From Membranipora membranacea (taxonomy: Eukaryota; Bryozoa; Gymnolaemata; Cheilostomatida; Membraniporidae), in contig OU612070.1 of assembly GCA_914767715.1 (NCBI GenBank), forward strand, positions 27,516,025 through 27,580,024: DNA of 64,000 nucleotides, written 5' to 3'. The notes beneath the pieces are model-generated. The model did no database searches, was not told the origin of the DNA, and was given only the letters and a program-made list of their open reading frames with translations. Below are positions 37,308-49,716 of the stretch, one piece after another; the stretch's first letter is position 1; each line of letters begins with the position of its first letter. A program made the translations under genes and the position numbers.

Positions 37308-40300
37308 TTAGGTCACAGTGGATGTCCTTCTACTAGCTGTACTGTTTTTCTGTTTTGACTTGGTTGTCTTTTCCTGTACTATTTGAGTAACACTCGGTAG
37401 AGATAGCCGGCCCAATTTTCTCTGAAGTTCACCTTCTCTTGTCTCCTGCTGACGAGTGCCGACTGCTGCGGCTAACAATGCTCTAGAGGCCTGACCTCCT
37501 GAACTTATACGAGACAATCCAGCCGGCCGATTGGATGAATTAGAAGGACCAGATCCACTGCTGTTCAAGCTGAGCATACTTTGCCTCCTCAAGTCCAGAG
37601 CACTCTGTGATACGCTCAGGCTAACTCGAGATGCCCTGTTAGATAAGATCATAGTATCATAGTTATTATTTCGTATAATCATGTTGGGGTCAAAACTTTG
37701 AACTGTACATTTGAGTTATCCTCTGTTGCATTTATGGCAAGGTAACTCCTAGGTTCGCTTTATACAGTACAGCTGATGCAGAAAAGAGGCAAACTAATAA
37801 AAAAAATTGAGGGCAATCTCTCTTTCAACTGCTCAGTAGGTAATATAAAGGGACAGGTCTTGATTTAGGTCTCACCGTAGTAGTCATATCTATAACCTAT
37901 CACATACAATACAGCTATACAACAATAAAAGCCTTTACTACATTCGACACTGCAAAATCCCTCATTTGATAAGAGTACCAAATAGTTCTGAAATGCACAA
38001 AATGCTTTTTCTAAATGGATATATATCTAATACATTTGATCACCTTGAAATCTTACCCATCATACAAAGGAATAGTGAGCTCACTAAAAGAATAGTTGGG
38101 AATATGTTATCATCATTCATTTGGTAAGAGCTGTCAGGTGATACACAGATCAGACCTTGTTTTTTTAAGAGAAACCCAGCATGATAATTATAAAGCTCCA
38201 ACCCAGGGTATTGAAACCAGCCGACGATGTGCTTTTTTTTCTTATGTAGAAGGGACGTACCTCCTGCTCCCGTTGACTCCAGATGCCATGGATCCTAGGT
38301 TAGAGTTACCTCCGTGTATAGAGTTAGCCCTGCTCGGAGCCACCTCTGGATTTAGGAGTTTTCTCTCCTCTCTTATTTTACGTTTCGCTGCGGCTTCCTC
38401 TTTGTTCTTCTTCCTCTTATTATTAAACTTCTTTTCTTTTATACCAACATTCAGCTTCCTGTTATAGAGACATAGATATATGTATACAAGCAGGGCATGG
38501 TTACACGCATGTAGCTCACTCGATCAAGGTTAAAAATTTAATAAATGGGGCACTCAACCCTCATTAACCGAGGTGTGAAAGGGCTTCTGCACCCTTGCTT
38601 GCTTTAACATATCAATCCATCAATTTAGTCAAATCTTTTACCTCATCTCTTAATTATGAATTGTTAAAATGATCACCTGTAGTTGATTTTTCCCTCCTCG
38701 TCCCTGTCTAGTATTTCCATGATCTGCACAATTTCCCAGGTCTCCAGAGGTGCCTACAAAGTGCAAAGGGTAACTACTACACAAATCAGATATGTCATGT
38801 CATATATCGTTGAGGGGATAAATATTCTGAATGGTGATATAAGTTTAAATTATATCACATCATGTTGTTTATATCATTTGGCCTTCTTATGTCCTACCCA
38901 GGCTACGATCTCATGGTTATGAAAGAGAAGCAGAATAAGCTGAATATCAGGCTACCTGAACTTTCTTCAGACCGAATATAAACTGCTCCCTGGAGACGGT
39001 GTTATCCTTATCCTTCTCCAGAGTTCTGAATAAATCCATCGGTCGTATTCCTCTGTCGTTCAAAAACGCCATCAGTCTTGTTAATGCATCATCCTGGATG
39101 ACTGGAATATTTAATTAGCCATAATGTTATAAAGAAATGGATGGCTGCGATAGCAGAAGAGGTTCTTTTTATAACTGGTAGGAGGGAAATTTTGATGGGA
39201 AAAGTAAAAGTTCCAAATAAGCCAATGAGTCTGCATCCTCTGTCATTCAGTCACCATTCCTTTCTAGTTAGAATAACATTCAGATAATTCTCGATATACT
39301 GTAATTGGCTATGGGTGAAGAAATCAATGCTATGGATGGATGGATGGATTTATTACTATCATAGACAAAAATTTGTCACAAAATACGTTGTTAATACTGA
39401 CAAGAAAGAAAAACATGGAAAAATCAGATCTCTAGCGTTATGGGTTGCGGTAATGTTGAGCTATTTAAAATCATTTGCTTCATCACTCGAAGATAATTAC
39501 CTTCTGAGAAAAAGTATTATAAAAACTGTACTGAGGATTAAAATATTTAAAGTTGTGAATCTGGTATTAAAAATTGCAAAATAAAAGCATTGAATGAATT
39601 ATACCTGGACTTGAAGACGAGCCAAATGGAACTGCAATTATTGTAGAAGTGTTAACCAACAATGTCAAAACAATATTTCCTTACACATTTTTTCGGATGA
39701 AATAAAGAAAAGCTTTGAATGTAGGTATCGTATCATAGAGTTTGGGGTTTGTGTGCAGTGAATGTATTGGTCATTGCCACGCATACCTTCAAAGTACTGT
39801 GGGTAATTTTGTATATAAACTATTTGAAGATTTGAAATTTACTATTTGAAAGATTTTCTGCTTGTGTGAATGTGGAGCATAAGATATAACCAAGAAAAAA
39901 GTTTAGCTTCAAAATTCAATATAAAGTGTCGTTTAGGCTATGCATTAGGTAGTATAACAGTGTTTGGTAAGCTGAGTTAGACATTAGTGACCTACCAGAC
40001 TGTTTGCCCATTGTATCCTCTGTATCAATGATCCCTCCATGATCTATAGAAAAGTCTCGCTCTTTACTGATCGTCTCAGCAGTGTAAGCGATTCTTCTAC
40101 TGATTGGTACGCTCTCAAAGCTCATATACTCCATCTCACTACGGTCATTATTCACTGCAGAGACAAGTTCAAATACACCTGTCATTGTCAGCGGGTTCAT
40201 ACCGATCTGGAAAATAAATACATTACTCTCTGTGTGATAATGAGCGATAAACAAGGAAAACAGCACCGAGCAACCACTGTGTCTACAAGTTCAGTTAGCA

Positions 40301-43300
40301 GCCCCGCAGTTTGAATAACCATCTTTCCATCAGCAGGCCTTTTGAAGTTGGTGTAAGTCCAGTGGTCAGTGCGGACGCCGAGAGACAAGCGGCAGAGAAC
40401 CACCTGGAATTGCACCAAATACAGAAGGCCTGTGTTTACAGTGTTTATCTGAAGCAAATAGACCCAGCAAGCCGTCACCCAAACAGCAAAAGCTCAACCA
40501 CCCTTTTTTTGATTTTATATGCAATGAGTTGAGTTTGACCAATGATGTAATTCTACATACTCTGAGAATTTCCATGTTATCATTGTGTTTGAGGCCATCA
40601 GCTATAACTTTAGCACAGTCCCATGTGAGCCTGTTGCTGCTGATATCCAGCTCTCGTATATATTTATTAGCTTTGACTGCTTCACCCAGTGACAGTGCTC
40701 CTTCATATCCCAGTCCGTTCCATGATAGATCTACCTTTACCAGGCAGTAGTTACGCTGCAAAATATAAAGGGTGTGGTTGATAAATATGTACAAATGATG
40801 GATAAAGTTAATGCAAAAAGTCAGGTAAAAGTGTTATTAACATAAATAACACGTACAAATATTGCTAAAAACATGACAAAAATAACTGGCTGGAAAAATG
40901 AGAACTCATTAACAGCTGAGAGTTGTGCCTTCCTGGAAAGGGAAAGCATAACTCCTTAAGGTCTTCATTTATCTGGCAGAAATTTTGGTGTGGGTAGCAC
41001 CTGGACTCTCCTTGGTCTACCAAACCGAATCGCCCAAAAATTGAAATACTTGCTAAGGTTTTGGGATGAATTTTCTCATAAATCTGTATCAGCAGTCATG
41101 AAATCTGAGTTACATGATAACTTAGACGATAGATAAAAGAAGAGTTTACAGGATAGAGATTACAAAGCATCAATCCTTGCATTCTCAAATATACCAAAAG
41201 ATTGTAAGAATTCTCACCTTTAACCCTTTGCATATCTGTACAGCACCTCTTCTGCGAATGTGATTCCAGGCTAGACTTAGCTGCTCTATACTGTTATTGA
41301 TAGCTAAAGCATTACCTAGTAACATGGCACCATCCTCACATATCTCATTGTGACTTAGGTCTAAGTATACCAGGGTTTCATTTATCTGGAAAATAGAGTA
41401 AAATTGATCAAAACAACGCTGAATGTATAATCAAATTTTACCAAGTTATAAAGCTTTTGTTTTGTGCCTGGTTGAATTTAACGATAGAAGCAATGATGCA
41501 AGAGGCCTCAGAAGTCCTCCTCCCCCTTCTTTCTCTTATATAGCAAACTCCATAAAACAACCTTTTTTGAGTGACCTCACATTGATTCTACTGATATTGA
41601 GCGGACACAGTGTATGTTCCCGTGTTGCCTACTAACACTTTGTTCTCCCTTAGTTCCTCATAGCAAATGAAGCGGAAGATCAACAAACAATATGTATTCT
41701 GATGTACCCAGTATGGCCTACCTGAAAGCCTTCAGCCATAATACCGACGTCTGAGTCTTTGATTTTACAATCACTCAGTATAAGATGAAGCAGTGTAGTG
41801 TTCCACAGTAACATCTCCTTTATTGCATAGCTGCCGTAGGTACCGACATCATTGTGTGTGAGATCCTACAAAAACCAAGTCACATAACAATCACAGCGTG
41901 AAGAGCTATCTCGCCCATAGGATCTGAAGGTTCAAACACACCGGCATATCTTGCTGGTAGTAAGAAACAGAAGATTGGGCTGCCCCTAATGAAGAAAGCA
42001 ATGTGCCCTAAATCCTCATGCTGAAAATGTGATATCCTAGATAACTAGAATGCATCCTAGAAGTGTGAGGCCATGAAAGACCTCCTGAACCGAGTGTGCA
42101 GCAAGCTGCCAAAACTGAAGCTTGCACTAATCAGCCATTGGAAGTGAAACTTTGATCTTAGCCAATAGGCCGAGAAGCATATCTCAGACCAATACCTTGG
42201 CCGAAGCGGGCGCCAAGCATTGGGTTAAACTACACTAGGGCACATCTGTGCTCTTTGTCTAGGTGTTTAATGTAAGTCTTAATTCTAAAAACACGACTCC
42301 CTGTACTTGGTGAGAATTTGGATATGTGAGTAGCCAAACGGAGATTTCTCAGCTCATATGATGAGTGAGTCACACTGCTGCCATACCAGATGAGTTATAT
42401 AGATGTTATCACAGAACATATCAGCGAGGAACGTAACTCCTAATGGTGTTATCAGATTGTCTTCTAGTTGTAATATCTCCACTTTTGTGTTTCTCTAAAA
42501 TGAGAAACTCAAATAAATGATTACACGTAACCAGTACATGATCCTACCCTGAACTTTGGGTATACCCATGAGACATGGCCCAGAATATTAATTAGATAAA
42601 CTACTATATATTTGACACGATCAGCATAGCAGCTAGTGTTAAAACAAAAGACTAAATGCAGAATATGTAATGTATATAGCATGGGAGTATCTTAATGTAC
42701 AGAACCAAACATCATCTCATATTATAACATGAATAACTATTAATAATAATGATTGCAAGAACATACTCTACTCCATTGTATTGTACGTCACATGAAGTCC
42801 AACCTTTTGAGGCAAATTTTTATTGCTGGTTATTATTGGCAAAGCCCATAAATAAAGAATTTAATTCATGGTATGCAGCATTTACCATCGCCAGGTCCTT
42901 CGTCCTTTTTGGATGTTTGGATGTTCTAGGAAATCCTGGGATGCTACCCAGGTACCAACAGATATTATATATATAGGCCTGTGGAATTTTTAGACCGTAA
43001 AATTCTGGAGAAACGGGGATAAGTTCTGAGGGAGTTCAACTCCATACCTATATACTCGGGTTATGTACGAAAGGGTGACAACAAAATTAAATCCTACAGT
43101 TGGCTTTCATTATAATATAATGTTGGGTCTGGTTTCCGGTTGTGCCAAAGTGTTTCGATAGGGACATCGTTTATAATCATGGTAATAGTATATCCTCATC
43201 ACTGATTCTTCCAGTATCAGACTCTACTGAATAGGAGGGCTACCCCTATCATTAACTGCTTATATAATATTATCATACCAAGAGAGATTTAGCGAGTGCT

Positions 43301-44761
43301 TTCGCACCATCTTCGCCGAGACCTTGGTATTTGAGATTCAAAGTGTTGCTAGATAAATTCTCCATGATCTGAAACAATAGAAGTGTCAGTATTATAGTAG
43401 AAGCACTATCTTACGACTTTATGCCGCACCTAACAACAATGGGATATGAGCTCTCCTTTCACCTAGAGGGAGAAGGTTGCTTAAAATGTCACAACATCAT
43501 AAGAATCATACGACCACACTATTCTGCACACAGCGACATTTCAACAGAAGAAAGAAAAAATGGTTTGGGTGTTAAAGTCTTTTTTTTGTGTGCACTAGTT
43601 AAGATGTAAGTCAATAGAATGTGAGTGGGGGTAAGTGTCTGAATACCAGGTACCGAGTAGCCCAGCAGGTACTTTGACTTACCTTATTCTCAGGAGATAT
43701 ATTGAGTCTACTGCAGCTTCTCTTATATGAAGTTGTGCCCACATTGTGATCCTCGTCATCACTAACTGGCTCCTTCTCAGCTTTTAAAAGCTCCTCCTCT
43801 GTAATACAATCAAAGGTCATCATTACAGATGTGACTTTGAGGCTACCGTCGATATTGACTTATTCGAATATTTATTGCAATGGCACCTGAATATTAAGCC
43901 TGTCTTGACAAGCTTTGTTCAGATAAAGCTTGTCAAGACAGGCTCCTGAATATTATGCTGTTTTGATAGTCTACTTCATTTAAACCAATGAACTAAACCT
44001 CAAGTTTAGTGTGTTTTTGAGAGGACAACTCTGAACCAGCTGCACGTACCTCAATTGGTCACGTGACTGCAGTTGTTCTTCCTGGAGGTTTAGTTCATTG
44101 TTTAAACCATGCTTCATTGCTTCAAGAAAATAGTCAAAAGAAAATCCGAGGAGAAAGAACATGTTGTCATCTTGGGACAGATGTGTCATACCATTAACTT
44201 CTATATCCGTATCGTACTCGGCATCATTATCTACATCAGGCCCATCATAGTAGTATGTGGCTGCCTCAGAAGCAGGGTTTTGTTCTGTTTCGTCTGTGAC
44301 ATCATCATCTTCATCTTCATTATGCTCGAGCACACTACTGCAATGATCCACAATTACACACTCATGTCAGATCCTTGTCAGTGTTTCAGTTGCTTATACG
44401 TTGAACCCTTGGTTTGGCTCAGCGGTAATGATATTCCATAATCAATGTTTGAAGGACAAAGTTTTAGCTGTTCTACGAGCAGTCGAGAAACACTGAAACC
44501 ACAGCAATGTGTAAGATACAACTGCAAAGTCAACCCAAATTAGTTTGTTCCAGTTTAAACTACAATTACTATATTATATTGTTGTCTTGTCTGTAGGCGG
44601 ACTTACTGCATGCCGGTAGCCGTGGTGAGCTCTGACGTCGGTCGTGTCGCTGTAACAGGAAGTATCATGTCTGCCGTGGAGTGACTGAACCTGTCATCCT
44701 CCTCGTGACTCTCCTGGATATCCGGCAGCGGGTTCAGCATCGGCAGCGCAGCTACCGCCAT
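37308..44761 (-). CDS. LRRC74A: LRRC74A-like leucine-rich repeat protein with C-terminal EF-hand pair
   Basis: Thirteen exons: 44761-44607, 44337-44050, 43798-43683, 43368-43279, 42494-42387, 41865-41722, 41385-41218, 40755-40561, 40206-39996, 39101-38956, 38753-38677, 38458-38261, 37635-37308; about 741 residues. An acidic, disordered N-terminus is followed by YKRSC..LNISPE and about seven ribonuclease-inhibitor-type LRRs of roughly 28 residues (LNLKYQGLGEDGA, LDLSHNEICEDGA, VDLSWNGLGYEGA). Then comes an EF-hand-like pair: LEKDKDNTVSREQ (degenerate) and LDRDEEGKINYRK (near-canonical). The basic, Ser-rich tail is longer than in the human protein. Order and content match human LRRC74A, including the C-terminal DxF...L block. 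All joins agree in phase except exon 2 to exon 3, which is off by one base: a microexon, another splice site or an assembly error must be present there. Function is poorly known. Confidence 0.88.
43886..43955. mobile_element. 48-bp hairpin insertion with 11-bp target duplication
   Basis: 43897-43944 consists of perfect 20-bp arms (AGCCTGTCTTGACAAGCTTT and complement) and an 8-nt loop GTTCAGAT. It is flanked without gap by CCTGAATATTA on both sides (43886-43896 and 43945-43955). This is the arrangement expected of an inserted element, though far shorter than usual MITEs. It lies in intron 2 of the LRRC74A-like gene. The same arm occurs once at 11519-11538. Confidence 0.8.
43979..44108. repeat. 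Inverted repeat spanning an exon-intron junction
   Basis: CAATGAACTAAACCTC near 43986-44001 (intron) recurs inverted as GAGGTTTAGTTCATTG near 44084-44099 (inside exon 2), with further matches (TTTAAA) beyond. The exon 2 donor at 44050 lies in the loop, so the pre-mRNA could fold around the splice site. Confidence 0.75.
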
Positions 44762-45055
44762 CGCTGCTCACACAGATGTACGGCAGAGATATAAATCTGA
44801 CAATATAGACTCTTTTATCATAAGTCATCGGAAACTTTCAAAGAGAAGACTATCTCTGAGTTTGCCAGTCTAACTGCTGTGTGTTTTGACGCCTGAAGAT
44901 AGCACATCTACCCTGGGTTTTACAAGCATGAATACTAGACTGAACATCAGTGCTGATGGACTGTTTTTAGACTCCTTATCAAGAACTATGGGTGTGAGAA
45001 CATGGTAAACATTTTAAAACTGTTGTTTGCATGTATATGTAAACATTCATATCAG

Positions 45056-45079
45056 CTAGGAGTAGAAGGGAACTCCTAG
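45056..45079. repeat. 24-bp hairpin
   Basis: CTAGGAGT, an 8-nt loop AGAAGGGA, then ACTCCTAG. It shares the GGAGT...ACTCC core with the hairpins at 24814 and 49583 but has no clear flanking duplication. Confidence 0.6.
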
Positions 45080-46139
45080 ATGACCGCTGCCAAATCTGAA
45101 GAATGATATAAAGTTCTTACCTTATATCAGCTTCTAACACAGTCACCCGCTGGAGCTAAATGAAGTCACCAAGATGTGATGATATTCAGTGTCCAGACGT
45201 GTAGGCATAAGTACAACATTCCATAATTCTTGAGAATGGTACAAGGAGCCCAGAAGATGTTTAGGAATCATACAATCATGTTCTCCTCAATAAGAACAAT
45301 AGCAACAACATCATAGTCAATGAAGAGATAACATGCATCTATTGTCCTATAGAGACACCAGATCTGCCATTAAATTTTAGCCATTACTTTTCCCATCACT
45401 TGTATGTTAAATTATAAGTTATTTTTACTGAACTAAGCTGTAAGAAAACGATAAATGTATTGAAGATGAAGATGTATTGCAAACTTGTTAATAGTGTATA
45501 AAGAATGTAATTAATTTTATTTCATCTTGATAGGAAGCGGCCTTCGCTTGGCAATTATTGAATACTACACCATTGAGAGTTGTCTCCTATTTATGAAGGC
45601 AAAATAATTATGTAAATTATTATAAACTTATATTGTAGACTTGTACCTTCAAAAATTCATTCAATAGTATTTCAGGTGAATTCCAATTTCCTAATTCCTA
45701 TTATTTGGGAAACATCACTGCGCAATTTCAAATTAAGGCAGGTATGGGCTGAAATCAATCAGAACTCATCAATTATTGATAACTATCCTGAAATAAAACA
45801 TCAATCAATAAGAAAAACTCGTCAGCAATGATCATATCAAATAAACCTACAGATTCATCTGTTGGTGACTGAATTTCACATGTTGCTAGGATCATTCAGC
45901 TGAAAGCCCTGTCGTTGTTCATACATAACGCAATGACATCAAATCACATGCATTATACAAAAGTTAACAATTTTATTCATCCAGGGATAAATTTTTAATT
46001 ACTATTCAATGTCAAACATTTACGATTACCTAGTTTGAGAGCAAAAACGAAAACCGTTCTAATGATGCGTATAATTTCATTTGTCCCTCAAGGAATTATG
46101 TGAGTAAACCAAAACATGGGCTTAGAGCCAAAAATCCAC

Positions 46140-46183
46140 CGAGACCTCACCTAGGAATATTCGAGACCTCACCTAGGACTATT
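46140..46183. repeat. 22-bp tandem duplication
   Basis: CGAGACCTCACCTAGGAATATT is followed directly by a copy with one change (GACTATT). Confidence 0.9.
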
Positions 46184-46238
46184 CGTTGACCTAATATTCA
46201 ATAGCAGAAAAAGATCATCATTTCTTGAATATTTTTCT

Positions 46239-46248
46239 TTTATTTATT
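46239..46248 (-). promoter_or_regulatory. Overlapping AATAAA polyadenylation signals
   Basis: AATAAATAAA on the minus strand, about 175 nt beyond the stop codon of the EGF-domain gene. Confidence 0.5.
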
Positions 46249-46420
46249 ACAAATACAGAGCAACTTTGGATAAATGACATTAATATAATTAACAAAAAAA
46301 TAAGAGAAGGTATGGTAAACTAGCATATTCTATGAAATCAATGTCTCTGTTAAACACTTATTTTAGTATTATTTGATAAACCTCTGGTTATAATATCAAA
46401 CTTTGTAACAATGTATTGAT

Positions 46421-49400
46421 TTATTTTCCTACATCTCGTCCCAGACCTTGTGGATCTGTCTGTCCAGCGATTGGTAAGTTATCAGTTGAATTCTACAAGT
46501 AAAACGGGATGATGAGATTAACAGTGGTTGATCAGTGCCGCTCTAAACTGTCGAGTTAGAGAATATTTCAGTTAATTATATAGATAGAGATCATTCTAAC
46601 TTGTATAAATGTACAAAAAAGGACTGAAGCTTGAAGGTGGTACATCCATTAGCTTCAGATTTATGTATAAGAAACTAAGCGTTGATTGGTTTTGGTGTAT
46701 AACGTATCAATTATAACATGTTATCTAAGAGCCAGTGCTTTGAATAAAGGTTATATAAATAGGACTGATAATAATTATATATGACAGACAATATGAGTAG
46801 GGTTGTCTCACCTCGCATTGTAATCCGAACCATCCATCAGGACAGATACATCTTCTGTACTGTCTTCTTCCATCTCTTCCTCTTCTACATGTACCTCCAT
46901 TCAGACATTCTCCGTTTACATCACAGCTGACTATAAACATTCATACATATATATAAAACAATCCTTGGTACCGTAGAATTATATAGGCTTATCAGTAATA
47001 TTTCACAGCTGCTATAATTGTTGAGTGTTGATATAAGTATACATGCAGACATTACATAGCAATATATAGAGTGAATATAAGAGCTCATTTTTTAATACAC
47101 AGATGTATTTTACTTACACGACTCGCAGCGTTTGCCGTAAGTATCTGGTGAGGGACAGTCACACACAAAGCCGTCACACTGGTTAGTACAGTTACCTCCG
47201 TTCTCACATCCTCCTACCTGAGAGCAGAAATCCTGTGGGGGCTGTCCGTCAGCACCTACGGAATACGCAGTGATTAGTGATTAGTGAGTAGTCACGCTAA
47301 CATAAGTAGGTAAGGAGCTAGACGGCTTGGTATAGCTAGCAACTGTCTCAGACATAGGGAGCTGTGAAATATCAGCATTTTTTTCTCGCTGTCCAAGGAA
47401 ACTGCAAGGGTTAGGCAAAAGAATGAACAGCCTTTGCCAGTCGACTGCAATTTACAGACTGATTCAATCGCACTCTTGAAATGGAGCCAGGAGGTAAAAG
47501 ATGTAGTTGGATATGGATGGTGAGCTTCAACAGCTGCATCTTCACAATCTCAATAATTGGGAGTTATCTTTCCATTATTATGTCAGCAAACAACTGCTAA
47601 CTGTGTATCCAAACTCAATCAGGCTCAATAAACCGTAATTATAAGGCGTGTCAAAGAAGTTATATTCTTATTAAGATCTCATAAAACTAGCATGTCATAT
47701 TCCACGCTTAATCAACCTCAAATAAAGCGATATCAAATGGACATCCACCCATCTCAGTGCAGCTCAAAGATGAATTTATGATAAAGAGGGAACCTAAAGA
47801 TAATCAGTAGCATCAGGCTTTTTGGGAAAAGCAATAAAAATGCAAAAAAATAGATAACTATACTCACATCCAGCACCGATGACTACTGGAGGAGTTGTGC
47901 CTGTGGGCTTACTGCAGTCAAATTCTCCCTGAAACTCAGCAGGACACGAACACCAGCATGAACCTATATTATTATCATACTCCAGTGTGCCGCCGTTCTG
48001 ACAGCTGAGAGTACAATCCGCTGGGGGTCCCTGAGAAATAAAAGCTAATAGGTTAATAGGTGGAATAAAATATTTCTAAAATTCTAAAATGAAAGGGTTT
48101 TTAATTGCCATTATCTAGAGTCTAGACTATGGGAGAACCTTATATTTATACTTTTCTCATAAAGAAAAACTTTTTCCTTTTAATATGAATGACTTACATC
48201 TGGTGTTGCGACATCAGAGAGAGCTACAGTTCTGGAGCACTCGTACCCGATACTGGTGTGATACTGGAACAGACATGGCGATGTGGAGCCAGCTCTGTAT
48301 GTGTAAGGTAATCTGGTACCTAGGGGACAGCTTCTGGGCATGAAAGTAAACTCATCCTCTCCCTGTATATAAACGACAAATCCGTGTCATTTGTATCTTG
48401 ATATATATTTATTATCTTGATATATATCTTATATATATATATATATCTTGATGTATATCTTATAAATCTTGAATATATGTTGATAAACGTTTAAATACTC
48501 CAGACAATGACGTAAATAAAAATGATAATACTGATTGAGCGGATAAGTATCAATTTTTCCATATTGAAAATAATATATATAAATGTATATACATATGTTG
48601 GTCGACTATTGACTGATAGTGTGACTAAACGCCAAATTTTAACACAAAAAAAACATTATTAATTCGAACACAGTTATTAAGATGAGCTAATAAATTGAAT
48701 GCTAGATAGATGATCTTACCTGAATACATTCATGATACCAGCACAAGTTCAATCTGTCAGCTACGAATCTGTGACGCTGACAAGCCTGAACTAAAACAGT
48801 AAAACACAGGAGTTTGCAAATGAATCTAATCTATTGAAAGCGCAACATTCTTGGTGGTTCAGAAGGGTAGACGAACTTAAAACACTAAGAACATTACAAA
48901 GTTGTCGCATTTTAAGTTCTTTATTTATTATGTGTACATCAAGTACAATGAAATAAACGTTTTTCAGCAAAGAAAGGGTACATAGAGGCGGGTTGGGACC
49001 ACAGTCAAATACAATTGTGAAAACAAATATGTCTCTCTGCATGAAATAAACACGGCAGTCTATCTATAAGTCAAACATGATCGGCACTCTTACCACCACG
49101 AGATGGTTGTGTGTAGCCAGCCGGTGTATTTGCGTCCTGTTGGGCAGCAACAGCGGCAAAAAAGGTAGCTATCACAACGGCCTAAAATCACAAAATAATA
49201 ATCATGGAAACAGTATACAAGAATAACAAAAAAGGAGGAATTAATAAATATATATATATACTGGCAACCAAAGTCATCTCATTTGAAATGTTTTGCACTC
49301 AGTGCCAGAATAAAAAATTTTGGAACAAAAATAGAAACAGAGTGGAAATAATATCATCAATGATGTCGGTCAAGTTGATAACATATGGTTGAATAGTAAT

Positions 49401-49716
49401 GTTTTAAATGAGCTGAACTTCATCAATCAATTCGAGCATCAACATGCGCGTATATAGAGTAAGCTGATAAAAATAACTTTCTAATTTTCCAATTCAATGA
49501 AGTTGCTCACTCCTTATTTATCAAGCAATGAAAATACTTTAAATCACAATCAGCAATCCCCGACTTAAGGTTATCGTCAAACCAAGGAGTTAAAGACTCC
49601 TTGGTCAAACGTATGTAATTGAGTATTTACTGTGTAGATAATACGGAAAACTTTGATTGTAGTGAATTCGTGCCACAATAATCCAAAATTCATCAAATCT
49701 ATATTACCTTGATCAT
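46421..49716 (-). CDS. Secreted protein with a chitin-binding-like domain and three EGF-like domains
   Basis: Eight exons (49716-49708, 49181-49094, 48790-48720, 48362-48198, 48030-47868, 47255-47118, 46930-46812, 46492-46421) join in phase to 274 residues. A signal peptide (MIKAVVIATFFAAVAA, cut after about residue 16) is followed by a Thr/Pro/Gln linker. Residues 33-95 have the spacing of a type-2 chitin-binding (peritrophin-A/CBM14) domain: C..HRFVAD..NLCWYHECIQG, then CPLGTRL and a closing Cys. Three Cys-rich EGF-like units follow: about 117-151 (CQNGGTLEY...CWCSCP), 176-209 (CENGGNCTNQC...CDCPSP) and 214-250 (CLNGGTC...CICPDGWFGLQC). The tail is short and there is no membrane segment, so it should be released. 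A matrix or surface role is likely but unproven. Residues 257-266 (LPIAGQTDPQ) match nothing known. Confidence 0.82.
49576..49610. mobile_element. 21-bp hairpin insertion with 7-bp target duplication
   Basis: 49583-49603 is CAAGGAGT-TAAAG-ACTCCTTG. GTCAAAC lies directly on both sides (49576-49582 and 49604-49610). It lies in intron 1 of the EGF-domain gene and is 19 of 21 identical to 24814-24834. Confidence 0.7.

Larger units (their letters stand above)
44762..46420. other. Intergenic between LRRC74A-like gene and the EGF gene
   Basis: Promoter side of the LRRC74A-like gene and 3' side of the EGF gene. Contains a 24-bp hairpin (45056-45079), a 22-bp tandem duplication (46140-46183) and overlapping AATAAA signals on the minus strand at 46239-46248, about 175 nt beyond the EGF gene stop. 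No other gene seen. Confidence 0.6.
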
